A stretch of DNA of 64,000 nt from Strix aluco (GCF_031877795.1 NC_133933.1:28321029-28385028), one strand, 5' to 3'; shown: positions 27,701 to 41,400, numbered from the stretch's first letter. Numbers and translations are program-made. The notes: generated from the letters alone by a model not told the origin.

Positions 27701-28830
27701 AATTCATGCCAAATTTAATATTTCTTACAGGTCTCTACAGCTAGAGATAAGAATGCGGTCAGGAAATCAGCAAAGAGTGACCCCAGGAATATTTTGCACA
27801 TTGACCTAAATTTGAAATGAACCAGTTGATAACACATACAAGCAATTCACAGTCTCTCCAAGCACAGTTCCACAACTTAGAGCTACCTCAGCTCTTGCTG
27901 GGGATGAAGGTGGATACTCTTAGGAACCCATATGCCCAAGCAGACTACTTTGCACAGAGTAAGGCTCTCACATCTGCCTTGGGCTAGAAAGGGGCATGGC
28001 TAGAGAGGGGCATTTGCAGCTCCCAAAGCAACAACAAACTATTGTGTAGTTGGTACGAAGAGAGCACCAGAGTGGAAGCAGGCTGAGGCAGGCTACAATA
28101 AGGAGAGGAAGGCGCATCTATTCCTCTTGAATGCAAAAAGGAAGATACTACAATCGAGCACACAAACATCTGGCAGGTGCAAACCAGAAGCTAGCAATGC
28201 TTGCCTCTTAATCCGTTTCTTTGCAGGAAGAGTAAATAAAACATTTCTAATTCTATTTTCCCACAGTACCTCAGCTGACATCTCTGGGTGTCTATCCAAA
28301 AGCCCTTGATTCCAGACACTGGTCTCCTGCACATGGCTTTCTGTGGCCTATTACTATAGCTCAGTACCATTGGCATTAGGCCCAAAGCCAGGACAAGAGC
28401 CTTCATGTAAACATGAAAGCTGAGAACCTGAATGCTCAGGGTGAGGAGGGAGTACAGCCTCTCCCAGACGAACGCAAACTGAACCAAGCCACTAAGTCAA
28501 CACAGAAGAACAAAGCAATAAACAGTTGTTTGAGGGGAGGTTTTAAACAGTAAGACTATACACATTTGTTAATTAGGACCAAAAAGGCAGACTTGTAGGT
28601 TTGGGCTTTTTTGTTTCTGTTTAATTTTTTTTTTTTTTAAGAGCCAGAGTCACAAAGCCACTTAATTTTTTGGTTGTTTGCAATGATCTTCCCTGGATTG
28701 TTTCAGTGTTGTTCCTATATACTCCACCCTCATGCCACTTTTTTCAAAACCATATTTAGCAGTTCCCAACTAGACAAATTCACCTGACAGCCCTAAGTTT
28801 TGTTTTATTTAAAAAATAACCAATCAACCA

Positions 28831-28843
28831 AACACACACACAA
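28831..28843. repeat. Short (CA)n tract
   Basis: About five to six CA units followed by an A run. The flanks are rich in CAAA and CCCAC. Confidence 0.8.
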
Positions 28844-29721
28844 AAAAATAATCACAAAAACCCACCCCACAACACAAAACATGCAAACAGAAACACACGA
28901 AAAAAGACTGGGAATAATGAAGTAATTTTAAGTATCAGTCTTCATGCTGCATCAGTACAAATGAATTTGGATCAAAGACAATAGATACTAGAAAATTAAG
29001 GGCCAAAAAAGGAACTTAAAGAAAAGCTAACTTGCATGCAACTTTTCTTCCTTCTGTACTAAAATGTGGACTTGCTTGACTCCTGAAAAATCAGTTGCAC
29101 ACTGATAATTGCTTTGTCTGCAAAACCCCACATTCATTAAGTAACCTTCAGCAATAAACTTGACAAAGTATTTTTTCATTGAACTATCAACATAAAAAAC
29201 GTGAAGCAGTGCAACAGGCAACTCATCTGATCTTGCACAGCACATTTTATTTCCTCCTATGCATTTAATTAATGTGCTGCTCCTGCTCAATTTCTCTCTC
29301 TGCAGCATGGTTGTTGCTGGATTCCTTATCATCCTGCTTACTTAATGACATTGGGACATTTCCTACAGCTCTCCAGGAATGCTACAGCTTTAGGATGAAT
29401 ATTAACTAGCCATCACCAGTCATAATATTTTCTACAGCAGGCATTGCTATCTTGGCTCAAGTACAAGACAACCTCAGACCTAACAAAATCCTCATTTCTA
29501 GGTTAAGAGAAAAGAAGCAACATGGTGTATTAAAAAATATTAGTTTCTTTAACTGTGGAACAGTATAACCCACCCTTGATTTCCCATCTGCATTCAGTCC
29601 ACCTCTAGACAAATACCCCCCTACTTGGCAACCATGTGCATAGACCCCCAATCCCTCCAGTCCTAGACAGTCTTGGTGGGGAGCAGAACAGCAGCAAAAC
29701 CCTTACCCATCAATTTTAAAG

Positions 29722-29748
29722 AAAAAAAAAAAAAAAAAAAAAAAAAAA
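29722..29748. repeat. Poly-A tract (27 A)
   Basis: The longest homopolymer in the window. Upstream sequence has no AATAAA within 40 bases and no recognisable coding or LINE sequence, so a retrocopy tail cannot be supported. Confidence 0.95.
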
Positions 29749-30554
29749 GGAGGGCAGGCAGGGAATCAAAGTAAAGCACCGATAGTCAAGACAACCCTTC
29801 AACTCCCTTTTCTAACATGGTCTGAATGCAATGGCCCCCTCAAAGTGGGGACAAGTGACACACTACCCTTCTCCCTTGTTTTAAGCCCCTTGCCAGGCTT
29901 TGTCTGAATGTACTAGTCACCCTCCAAAGGACTCACAAGTCTTCAGCCCACCACCACAGCTCACTGCCCTACACAGGCCCTCCATACAACCCACTGACCC
30001 AAAAGACCTTACTACCACAATCATCCCCATCACCTGATACCATCATGACCACAGCTGCCAGGGGCAGAAGTTGATGAGGCCTCAACCACACCCTGATGCA
30101 GGTCACAAAACCATCATGTTTTACCAGAAGACTTAGATCAATCCTTTCAGTCCCAGAGCAGTGGATTTTTGGAATTAGGCTATTTTTCAGAAGCAGCCTT
30201 ACTCCTTAGGCTAGTACCCAGGCACCTCTCCCAGACTGGAAATTCTGACTGACAGTCTTTGCCTCTAGAGTTGGTGTTACCTCTCTGTCACCTTGCTTTA
30301 TGTGGGCAGTGGGTCAGCAATAGGACTCAGCTGTATAGGACTAACTAACTTGCACCTGAGCTGCAAGGCTTTTGTCTACAAAGCTCCATGATTTGCCACA
30401 CACCACTTCAGTTTCAAGCAGGAGAAGTAAAAGTCTTACCTTGATAGCATGACCTGATGCCCCACAGTTCAACTGCTCTTCAAGGATGCATGAACTCATC
30501 CTCTCCAGCTGAATAAATGCAGTCTCCCAGAGGGCTACTGGGTAAGAGCTATTG

Positions 30555-30586
30555 TATAAAAAGGGGCAGTAGCAAAACCCACTTCA
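30555..30586 (+). promoter_or_regulatory. TATA box with initiator-like site at about +31 bp
   Basis: TATAAAAAGGGGC begins at 30555, and the A of TTCAGCTTTC falls at 30586, the standard 30-31 bp spacing between TATA and the start site. No exon with a donor site or open frame is evident downstream. It could be chance or the promoter of a non-coding RNA or an unrecognised LTR. Confidence 0.2.
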
Positions 30587-31266
30587 GCTTTCTCTGACTG
30601 CACATTAAAAGGTCCCACTAAGTGCTTTGGGAGGAAAAAATCTCAGTAACACATTAGATCAAGGACTAGAAAGAAGCATGCCTCAGCATCCTCAGATAAA
30701 TCTTGAACATAACACTTGTCTCTATTTTCAGCATTTACATTTTTTAAACTGGATCTAGACATGAGGATTCAATGGGTACCTGAAGGAAACTGCAAATTAT
30801 ATGTCAGTAAACCCTGGTGCTTTCTATCAGATGGCAGAAGAGAGTTCAGTTGCTCCTCAGCCCACCTGCCACATCCTCTGCATCATTAGCAGAGTCACAT
30901 CCAGCTTAGCTAATTGTGGGCAGGCTGAGAACACTAACCTTGGCCCCTCTCTGATGATCTGAGACATTTCCTTAGCTGCTTTGTTGCCCTAGGACCTCAA
31001 TAATATGCATAGGATTCTGGATTCCTAGAAAATTAGGTTCTGTATTGACTATTTTTAGGTATATAAATTCTTTATTGGACCTAAATCTCAGAGCTATACT
31101 GAAGGCATCAATTATTAAGTATCACCTCAGTAATTAGTCTTTCATGTGAGCTGAAAAGCTTAGCATTCCCTCATTCGATCAGGGGCCTCTGTCTCTTCTT
31201 ATTCTCTGTCATTTCAGATATTTTTATGTCAAACCTGATCTTTTAAACTTAAGGGGTTGTGAATTA

Positions 31267-31916
31267 TCATAGAATCATCATAGAATGGTTTGAGTTGGAA
31301 AGAACCTTAAAGATCATCTAGTTCTAATCCCCCTGCCATGTGCAGGGACACCTCCACTAGGCCAGGTTGCTCAAAGCCCCATCCAACCTGGCCTTGAACA
31401 CTTCCAGGTAGGGGGCAGCCACAGCTTCTCTGAGCAACCTGTTCTAGTGTCTCACCACCCTCACAGTAAAGAATTTCTTCCTTATATCTAATCTAAATCT
31501 ACCCTCTTTCAGTTTAAAACCATTACCCCTCATCCTATCACTACACCCCCTGATAAGGAGTCCCTCCTCATCTTTCCTGTAGGCCCCCTTTAAGTACTGG
31601 AAGGCTGCACACCCCAACTTCTGCAGGCTGAACAACCCCAACTCTCTCAGCCTATCCTCATAAGAGAGGTGCTTCAGCCCCCTGATCATCTTCATGGCTT
31701 CCTCTGGACCCGCTCAAGCAGGTCCATGTCCTTCTTATATTGGGGCCCCAGAGTTGAATGCAGTACTCCAGGTGGGATCTCATGAGAGCAGAGAAGAGGG
31801 GGAGAATCCCCTCCCTCGCCCTGCTGGCCACACTTCTCTTGATGCAGCCCAGGATACAGTTGGCTTTCTGGGCTGTGAGCACACATTTCTGGCTCATAGT
31901 CAGTTTTCCATCCATA
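31267..31916 (-). mobile_element. CR1 LINE, 5'-truncated, with broken ORF2 C-terminus
   Basis: The minus-strand CR1 has its 3' end at about 31267 (CATAGAATCATCATAGAATGG on the plus strand, the reverse of the ATTCTATG-type terminal repeats) and its truncated 5' end at about 31916. Minus-strand frames encode the end of the CR1 reverse-transcriptase protein: CVLTAQKANCILGCIKRSV, then SALMRSHLEYCIQLWGP (frame 31658-31915), then QYKKDMDLLERVQR in a second frame, then LKHLSYEDRLRELGLFSL and FRLDIRKKFFTVRVVRH (31444-31695). The changes of frame show at least two frameshifts, so it is inactive. Similarity to avian CR1 is high, so it is a relatively recent copy. It lies about 12 kb downstream of KCNK2 in the same orientation. 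Confidence 0.95.
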
Positions 31917-34900
31917 TTAGAAGGAAATTGTTCTGTAATATAAAAATAGTGAGGGCTAGAAGTTATTCTAATGCATCTTAATTAACTTTGTATTTTATTC
32001 TAAAAAAAAAAAAAAAAACAAAAAAAACCAGCAGTTGATAGGCACTTTTACACATGGTAAGAACTCAGCTGCGTGGAGGTCACTCAAAAATGGAGCAAGA
32101 CTAAATTGATCAATCCCACCACATGATATTCCAGCCTCATCTCTTGTGCTTATGTCATCTCCATGTGATTTGCAAAGCGTAATTTAGACACATTGCGCCC
32201 TTTCCTTTATAGGTCTTAGGTGCATAAAGATTGCCTTAGAAATTGTTCTTTCAGCATGTTTTTTTTTCCTTTTAGACAAGCAATGCCATGACCTTTGTTT
32301 TCTTCTAGTGGCTTGAAGGCCATGACAAGATCTTTAGACAACCTGAAGATGAAGCTGAGTTCCTTCTCTTCATCCACTTCTTTTTTCTTGCTTATTAAAA
32401 AAAACAACAAAAATCCAGTTTTAACCTCATCTGTCAGCCTATCTGTCCTCCTACATATGGAGTAAACTAAGAGTGACAAAGATGGGACAAGCACTCCTTT
32501 GGGTGCAAAAAGCATCTTCAGAAGGTTTGGCTGCTCTGCAGAATGGGGAACATCAAAGGGACTGTTGAGGTAGCTCTTCCCTAACCTCCATGCAGCTCAG
32601 CACACACACTGTCAAGCACACACACTAGCACTTCAGAAAACAAAATTGCAGAGCTGGCAAGATACTGAACACCAAGAAAATCTCCCAAAAGCTTAGGTGA
32701 CTTGAAGTGCCACAGTGATATGACTATTCTGCTTCCAGCTTGAGTCCATGTTCGTCACACATAGGACGCATCTTTCCCATGAAGGGCCAGCAGAAAAGGT
32801 CTGAAGGAAACACAGGTTGCACAGCTTAGGACAGCCATAAACAGCATTAGTTCAGGGCACCTCATCACTCTAGGATCAGCTGAAAGGTGCCCACAGCAGC
32901 TTCTTCCCATTCTGCCACTCAGCTACACTGACAGTGAGCTGAGGTGGCTGCAGACCCCAACAGACCTAAGAGTGACTTTTGTAGCTTCGAGTGCTAAGAT
33001 GAATAAACATTCAGGCATATTAACAACATCATTACAGTTAATTGCACTTGTATTAAGCTCCCACTCACTGCATAAACTGTGCTTTTGCAAAGACTAAGAT
33101 ACTAAGACTTATGGTTGATTTAAAGCAAACCCTTTCCTGCAATGTCCTTGCTCTTGCACTTTTTTCTAAAGACAATGTTACTGTGTGAGTTATTGGAGCA
33201 GAAGCAGCTGTAATATTTCAACTGCACAAGCACATGAGAAGAAACTGCAGGAAAATACTTCTTTTTTTGGTTGCCCCTATTCAGAAACTAGACAAAAGCA
33301 TAATTTCCAAGAACAGGGTCAAAAAAATGTTTGGAAAGACACTTTAACAACACACTTCATCCAAATGTTAGAACCCTAGAGAGGCACACTGCATTGAAAT
33401 TATCTCTGCAATTGTATTCCTATCCTGTCCAATTCTTCAGTTCTTTGGGTAAAAACTACCCTCTTTTACACTACTCCAGGAGGAGACCAGGGGACAGAGT
33501 TAGTCAAAGAGATACAGAGATGAGACTATGGCCTGATATTCTGCCCAGATGGAAGGACATCTTTAAAAGCCTTCACATAGGAAGCAGAGTTATTTATGTT
33601 GCCTTTAGCAACAGTTTATTTGACATAAAAAACAGGACTCTGCCTCCTGGGTTTTTGATTCTTGGTAGCAGTACTCAAAGCAAAGCTCTCCTTTTATATT
33701 TTCTCTTGTATATTTTTCATTTCATGTACCTGCCACTGGACTCAGATTTTTAATGAGTAGCACCTCTGAAGCACTCCAGCAATCTGGCTACCTCATTTAT
33801 CAAAGCAGCTTCATGTGTAGTGTTTTACTGTAATTTGGCAGCGTAGCTTTTAGTAAATTAATAATTGCTGTCATCGCCCATGAAAGGGAATATGGATGTA
33901 ACTATTGTTCCAGGTTAAAGTGTAGGTCTATTCCCCTTCATAGATTTTCTAAGAGTCTGTACTCTAAGGGTTGCCTATTTTTTTAGAAAAATAGGGACAT
34001 TTAATGAGTACTACTTTACAGCCTAACACTATGAAGTTTCAGTGAGCCAGCAGTTCTATTGTGGGGAGAAGGCCAGACCCCAGTGCTGGCTTTGATTTTA
34101 CATGCCTGTCATTACAGTGACTTGACACATGTTTAGAGTGCTCTCAAATAAACATAACAAACAAAATTAGCATAATATCTGTGGTTCCCATACTTTTCAC
34201 TATGGTGATCCTATTTATTTATTACATAGCCACAAATCATTCCCAGTAAACTGCATTAGTTAAGAAATAAAGTATCATTGTAATTCCACAAACACACAGC
34301 AATTTTTTAACATCTTAATTCAAAAATATTTCTTCTGTGCACATTTCTTCCTTTCTGCAGAATCACCCTGCACTTCACTAGATATCCAAGATGATAAATG
34401 AACTGTTGGTGGCCCAGATAATGAGGCAGTGCAAGAAGTTCCTGGTAGTCTACACAACTGGGGTATTCAAGACAACTCATTTTCCTTGCCACAAGAAAGA
34501 AATAAGGCATTCTTGTATTCAACCCAGTGAAAAGATGCAACTGTTTGATCACACTGAATCTGCATTACTGTAATACCAACCAGCCATGAACAGAGAACCT
34601 CACGGCACATGGCAGAGTGTACAGCAGAGATGATCCTTGTCACCAAAGGTTACAATCCCAGAACAAGAGAAAGTACAGGGGTACAAATGGACATAGGGTA
34701 ATTCAGCAAAATGGAAACAAAATGAGTGACCACAGTAAATTTCCTCTGAGCACAACAGTAGCTGAACAATACTCTGCCTTTTTACTGCAGCAAAAGAGAA
34801 TTTCTTAGAGTGATTGAAGAAACGGAGATAAAATAATTATAGAGAGCTTCTCTCAAGCATGAAGGGGACCATGTGCTGGCAGCAACCTGCAGCAGTAAAA

Positions 34901-35100
34901 AGAAAACAAAATGCAATTCTAGAATGCTTTCTATGTTAGGTGTTCAAAATTTTTTTTTTCTCTTCACAGAGTCTGCCTAATGCAATTGTTACCTAAAGAG
35001 GTTCTTGTTGCTGCTCTCTGAATCAGCTACAAACTGGAAGACAGTATATAAACCTAACTGTCAAACTTCTAACTGCTGTACAACACAACAATGTCAAATA
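31917..35100. other. Intergenic, no gene recognised
   Basis: AT-rich sequence between two CR1 copies, with a 17-A run at 32002-32018. A 140-codon plus-strand frame at 33331-33753 has no recognisable domain and I consider it chance. Confidence 0.6.
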
Positions 35101-35188
35101 AAATTAAAAAAAAAAAAAAAAAGAAAAAGGAAAAAAAGAAAAAGAAAAAAAGAAAAAAGACAAAGGAAAAAATGAAAAAAATGGCAAT
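35101..35188. repeat. A-rich (AAAAAG)n tract
   Basis: About 88 bases that are almost only A and G, beginning with a 17-A run after CAAATAAAATT and continuing as irregular AAAAAG and AAAAAAG units. It ends about 57 bp before a CR1 3' end. The AATAAA at 35097-35102 is only three bases from the A run, too close for a normal processed-transcript tail. Confidence 0.9.
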
Positions 35189-35244
35189 ATCATAGTGGTG
35201 GGATATTGCTGGAGAATACCGAGGGAAGAAGGAATTCTGCTGAC

Positions 35245-35386
35245 TCACAGAATCATAGAATGGTTTGGGTTGGAAGGGACCATAAAGATCATCTAGTCCA
35301 ACCCCCTGCCATGGACAGGGACACTTTCCACTAGACCAGGTTGCTCAAAACCTCATCCAACCTGGCCTTGAACACTTCCAGGGAGC
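35245..35386 (-). mobile_element. CR1 LINE 3' end, short 5'-truncated copy
   Basis: About 140 bp of the CR1 3' terminus on the minus strand. On the plus strand it reads CACAGAATCATAGAATGG, then GGTTGGAAGGGACC, AAGATCATCTAGTCCAACCC, and ends near AACACTTCCAGGGAG. It belongs to the same general subfamily as the 31267 copy, with which it shares the CATCCAACCTGGCCTTGAAC segment. Severe 5' truncation is normal for CR1. Confidence 0.95.
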
Positions 35387-37203
35387 GTTGGAACTGCTGG
35401 ACTGATTTTGCTTGTAATGACTTTTCAGGCTAATGACTTTTAGTTCTGGCTTTTTTCATCATCTATAGGATGTCAGAGGAAAACAAAGTCAGGTGTAAAG
35501 GACCTGACTTTGAGGTACCCTGATGTGTAATGCTGTGGACTTGCATTAAGGATCACTTGCTTCAGATATAGCTCAAATACAGACTGACCATCAAAAGATC
35601 CTGAGGTAATTACTGTCCCAAGAATTGCCATTGCTCCTTTGAATTCATTTTTAGTTTATTTATTTCAGGATAAGATTTAGTGGAGGCTCACAGGCAGTTT
35701 CAAACCCAAGCTATATATCTGCAGTGAGAGATAGCACTTCAACTGTCAGGCTACATCTCTGACACAGCTTCCAAATAGCACAGGTGGAGAACACACTTTA
35801 GAACTTGTAATCACCACAGCTGCCCCTAGATCCTTTACAGGTCAGTATCCCCTGTCTTTCTGTTCTTCCAACTGGCTTCAAAGACCTTTTTGCCGCAAAA
35901 TTACCAAACTGACAGGCAGACAAGCTGGAAGAGAGGAAAACAGCTTTATTTTGGTGGCATGCAATTCCAACAGCTGCCTTAGGCACTGCAGGAAATGGGA
36001 ACCCATGGAGGTCTGCCCATGATCATGTTGTCCTCTTCACACATCATGTCATGCCACAATCTTCACGGCAACATATTGTTTTCAAAATTTCTAGCATATT
36101 AATTGGGAAAACACTAATCAGATGCTTAGTCCATCTTTACCATTTCTCAGGTATGTTTTTTCATAAATAATCCTTTCACCTGCACTGGAGATTGTTTTAT
36201 TAATTTCTAATTGGACCAGAAATGTGCAAAGCAGAGGTGTACAGCACAAAAATTTCCTTCAATGAGTTACATTTGTTATGCAAGACACCACTAAAAAAAA
36301 ATTAAAATGTATGAAGTCATTTAACTATAGCCTACAAACAGAAACAAACCAACAAAAAGAATGAAAGGAAAATATCCTTTTTTTTTAGCTAGATATGCAT
36401 TTCTGCATTCTGTTTTTCTGTACTGTGTAAATGGCTTAGGATTTGTAATGAAGAGGAGGAAAGTTTTATGGTATGCTCTGTAGTTAAGGGCTCTAGATAT
36501 TCTCCCTTGGAATCCTTTACTTTTGGAGCAGTAGGCTCTGTTAAAGGACAGTAAGTATGGAGCAACTTTATTGGGGTTCGCAGAGTTAAACTGATGTGCA
36601 AATGCAGTCCTTCTGTACTGACAATAAAAATCAGCTTCAGTTCTAAACCTGATTTCCATGATCAACTAGCAGCAAGAATTCAGAGGAATTTTCTCTTCAC
36701 AAATTTTCAAGGAACTGTTTTCTTATATTTTCAGTCTACACGAGTAGAAACCACTTCCAGTGCTAATTTTGTACTAAAGTCTTGCTCATTAAAAGACAGG
36801 CCAAGATCAAAAGCAGCATGCAGCTGCAGTGATAAAACTGCAGCCTCTGCTCTGATATTGATAGACCAAAAAGGAATCAATTTTTTCAAAACCTTTTCTC
36901 TACGTAAAGCAGTGTTTTAAGAGCTTCATACTGGAAAAAATGAATTTCATACAGCATTCAGCTGTGGAGTGCCTGTTCCTAAAGGTTGCTCCTGTCCTAC
37001 AAAGGCCAAACCCATCCCTTCTCACTCCACCTGTGCAGTATGAGCAAGAGAGTTTCTTCCCTTTCAAGCTATCCCATTGTCATTAGTCAACAGGCACCCA
37101 GAAAAGTATAATACATGTATAGCTGGGGCACATTCAGAGCTTGCAAAAGCATTGCAAAAGAGTGAGGGTACACTGATATAATGCAGGCTACGCTCTGACT
37201 CTC

Positions 37204-37246
37204 TTCTGACAGTCTCTAAGGACATTTCTGACAGTCTCTAAGGACA
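37204..37246. repeat. Tandem duplication of a 21-bp unit (period 22)
   Basis: Positions 37204-37224 and 37226-37246 are identical, reading TTCTGACAGTCTCTAAGGAC plus A, separated by one T. Confidence 0.95.
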
Positions 37247-38404
37247 CTGAGAAATGAAAAGGTCTTTGTACCCGCGCCACCTCCACTTTATAAAGCGCAC
37301 AATAGTACGTGACATGCTACTCCCACTTTCACTTTTCACAGTGGAGCTTAATTTTTTATCCTCCTTTTTGCTACAAACCACTAAGGTATTCTCTATTAAA
37401 AAAGCATTCAGACTTTGTGACTTTTCACTCTGTAGTTCAGAAGGGCCTAGACTGCAACTCTTGGGCTATTATTCTGTCCAAATGTGCAATACAGTGACTT
37501 AAAATCTGTAGAATTCCCTCTCTTCTGCTACAGATCAAGCAAATGTGACAAATTATTCTAAATACTCTATACAGAGAAGGGTATGCTAAGTACCATCTCT
37601 GCTAGTTAAAGCAGAACCTTTCTTTATCACGTTTACCAACAGACCTAGTGGACTTCAGTCAGGGATTGTCTGCTGCAGGGATGCACTCTAACTTGTGGGG
37701 GCACATCCTGTATTTGCCCCTTTCAGACTATTAACTTCAATACTCATATAGCCCTGTTGGGCTTGGCCCTCAACTGTCAGGAAATTTGTGCATGGTAGAA
37801 AATACAGGGAAACTTTGGACAAAACCATCATCTTGGAAAAATACTTCATGGATGGCTTTCTGCAACTCTAACATGCTGCAGTGCCATGAATACTGAATAC
37901 TATAATATTTGGAGAAAATGCAAAATCCACACAAAACATGAGCAGTTTTGTGACTGGTATAAAAGCCAGAACCAACAGTATAGCAGTGTATTTTCTCATG
38001 TTCTCATGATAGAATTTTTAACAAATAGATTCATATTTCTAGTCATCCAGCAAAGTTAGTCTCTGTTTCCCCTGAGCCAAATAAGACTAAAATACACTTA
38101 CTGTGAAAGAGATATCTCTTCAGCAAAACTTTTCAGACCTCCCTGTTTAATTTGAAGGATCAAATTAATAGTGCAAGGCAAAAAGAAAGGAGCTATCACT
38201 AAACTACTATTTAAGAAGTCATTTCAGGCTGTTGTTCATCTGCTGGAGAATGTTGTTATTTATTACTAGAGTTAATAAAATAAATCCTTCTAAAGGAGTT
38301 TCTCACTGAGGACATTCACTTGCCAAAGTCAGACTAATGAGGTCTATATGAACACTCTTGTGACATTCCCAGAAAAAACAGTGCACCCAGAGCATTTAAT
38401 GAAT

Positions 38405-38420
38405 ACTACTACTACTACTA
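38405..38420. repeat. (ACT)5 microsatellite
   Basis: Five ACT units. Confidence 0.95.
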
Positions 38421-41400
38421 ACAGTGGAGACAGAACACAACCCGCTATCCCTGTTTTAGTCACAAAGGATTCTAATACAAGTAGCCTAGTCATAATACAT
38501 TCATTACAAACCATAGAGAGATGAGTTGCTTTCTCTACAATTACCTGTCTACAGCGATTAGACTAGAAAAACAGCTAAACATTCAGAAATAACTAAAACA
38601 GGCGATAAATAATAGATTATTTATTACATGACCAGTGTAGATAGACTGCTATAATTCATAAAAAGTTATGAAGTCCATTGGTTTTCTAAGATACTGATTT
38701 TAAATTGAGATATATTTTCAAATCACTAAGTTTACATGAAACAAGAGTCAAAGTGGGGATTTTCAGTCAATTTAAGATGATACAACAATGTTAACACATA
38801 TTGAAGGCACGAATATATCTGGGTCCAGAATAAAAAGCTGTATAAGCTACTGTATCAGGTGTTACGTACAAAGGGTAAAATGATGTTCTACAATAAGTAA
38901 AGTACCTTTTCACAAACTTATTCAACATATTCCTCTGAAAGGTTGTGAAAGCATGATAAGCAATGGCCTAAAATTGAAATGTTCAAGTTTTCGAAGTATA
39001 ATAAACTTATTCCAATCAATCTCACACAGGTTTTACAATTGTAACAATAATTTAGCAAAGCAGACAATGCTTGCTCAAATGAAAGAGCTAGCATTTTTAA
39101 TATCTGTGTAGCTCAACAGCTTTTTATTTCTAATAACAGTCAATCAGCATCTTTATATTTTTCCCAAATGGAACACTTTATTTGCAGTATCATTACATTG
39201 TTCACTTAAATCCGCAGGGCAACACAAACAAAAAAGTCTTATTCATGTTTCTATGACAAAATAATTACTTTCACTCTGACAAATTCATGTAAAATGTATA
39301 TTTCTCTTAATATATAAAATTTTTTCCTTTCAAACAGTACTGCAAGGTAAGAAAGAAAAGGTAATTACCACATAAATGTATGACAGCAATTTATTAGAAA
39401 TATTACTGCTGTATTTTGACACTATATATATAGTTTCCCTGACAGGAAAATTTCCTTCCCAGGAAATAAAGTTATATACATATATAGACTTGTGATGTGC
39501 ATGTAGACTTGACTAAGTAGAGCAGCCTTCCATTTCTTCTTCCACAGGGCATGTTGTATTCCTATTCAGAGGTCATTGGTGTAGAAATAACGCTGGAGAA
39601 GCAAGAACTACAAACATACAGACCAGATTTTTTCCCATCTGTCCCTCCTATTCTTACAGTTTGCTTAGCAACCTAAGGAAGGTCCATTCCAGTTCAAGGG
39701 TGGTCCCTTTAGAGGTTTAGCACTTCTGTGGGTTCCTATGTTACCCTCCAGCTTTCCTCCTGTTGTATCAAAAGGTTTCAGGAAGAGGTGAAGAGAGGAA
39801 GCCATGGCTAGGATGTTCATGAGATTCAGCAGGCTTCTGGGTTTGATCCTTACAGGCTGTTTGCACCTTGGACAGTAGCACCTCAAGGCTGCCTAAATAT
39901 TAGAAAAAGGAGGACAGGCAGTCTGAAGCTACAAAATGTGGAGGGGATGCCAAAGTAAGCTCTTGCTCTGGTACTCAAGCAAGAATGGAGCACGGAACAA
40001 ATTCTCTACAACTTGTTCTCCCTGCCTCTCATGCAGGGCTATCCAAAAATTGAGGCTTTGACCAACATAGACACTTCAACAGATGTAGTACACCAGAGAA
40101 TGCAAAAAAAGGCAAGATTATCATAGGCAACAGTAAACAGTACAGATTATTTCTAGCTACTTCTCTAATAGATTTCAGATTTGTTTTATTCATGTAATGT
40201 TTCCTCTAACACAGAAATAAATTTTGTTAGGTGGCACATGTGCCTTTACAGATTCTTACACGCTGTAACTTGTGCCTCATCCAAAATGTTTTGCCAGTGT
40301 CTTTTTTTTTTATGGTATTTGATTGGCAGTACAAAAGAAAACAACCTTCTACGGAACTGAAATACCATTATCACAAACTTGCTCAAATAGCAAGTATCCT
40401 AATGGTCTGGAAATGTCCCCATGTATGTGTGAAAGAAAGGATGTTACAAATGGATTTTCATTCAGTCCTAATTCATGCTTTTGTAGCTCCATATTTGGAA
40501 GGGAAAGTGAGCTATGCAAAATTTCCAGAGGAAAGAAAGGTTTTTAATACAAAACTCTGCTCTTACAGGAATGAAAAACCTTTATAGAGTTCATCTAATT
40601 TTATAAGTTCACTTCACCATCCTCAGCATTTGCAATCTATCACTGTATGTGGAGGGGGAGAAAAAGATTTTCCAATAACATTAGTAGTATTAGACACATT
40701 TGGATCATGATAACTCTACCTACTTATACCATCTGGACTGTTGCATCTTTTCTTCTTCAGTTAAACTTACAAATAAAGCATTTTATTTGTTAATGCTGTG
40801 TTCCAAACAGGCAAATCAAGTTTGACAAGGTAGGATAATTTAGATCCGTTACAAACGTGAAAAAAGAAACAATATCTTTATATATAGAATTAACAGGGGT
40901 TCTTTGCCCAGAGATCATATACAAAGTCAAGGTAAGTAAATGCTGAATGGATTTAATATCCTTACTAATATCTCAAACATTGTCACAGGATCTCAAAACA
41001 ACATACTCTTTCAGCAAGTCCTGAGATGCCCAAAAGTTTCTTTAAAATTAAAGAAACCATATGAGACACTCACTTCTGTAGGTTGGTAAATGGAAACAAA
41101 CTGGTTAGAATGATCCAAGGGTTTAACCTAAGATATCACATCTTTGAATGTCAATGACAAACATTAAACATTACCAGTCCCTTTCTGAAAATCAGATCCT
41201 AAAGGCACTGAGATACATCCCATGCAAATCAGATTGGAACGATGTATGTAAACAGTCCTCTCTACTTACCACCATGCCGCTGCAGGCTATTGTTCCCTTG
41301 GCCAAGACCTAATTAAAAAGACCATTATAAAATATTCAGTGCAAAAATGACTGCTCTTGAGTGAAAGGCTACTACCCTTAGAGCTGCTTGTTCACACACT

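Larger units (their letters stand above)
18066..31266. other. Intergenic, no gene recognised
   Basis: AT-rich non-coding DNA with simple repeats at 18571-18590, 20719-20734, 23317-23344, 24763-24787, 28831-28843 and 29722-29748, a strong hairpin at 22065-22089, and a TATA/initiator-like pair at 30555-30586. Sequence at about 29750-30100 is C-rich on the plus strand but matches nothing I recognise. Open frames here are short, overlap on both strands, and have no recognisable domain. Confidence 0.6.

Noticed and set aside
33331-33753. 140-codon plus-strand open frame
   Set aside because: No domain resemblance, no splice context, and within the chance length range.
35060-35125. AATAAA followed by poly-A, suggesting a processed pseudogene 3' end
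   Set aside because: The signal is only three bases from the A run, no coding similarity is seen upstream, and the A tract is an irregular AAAAAG repeat.
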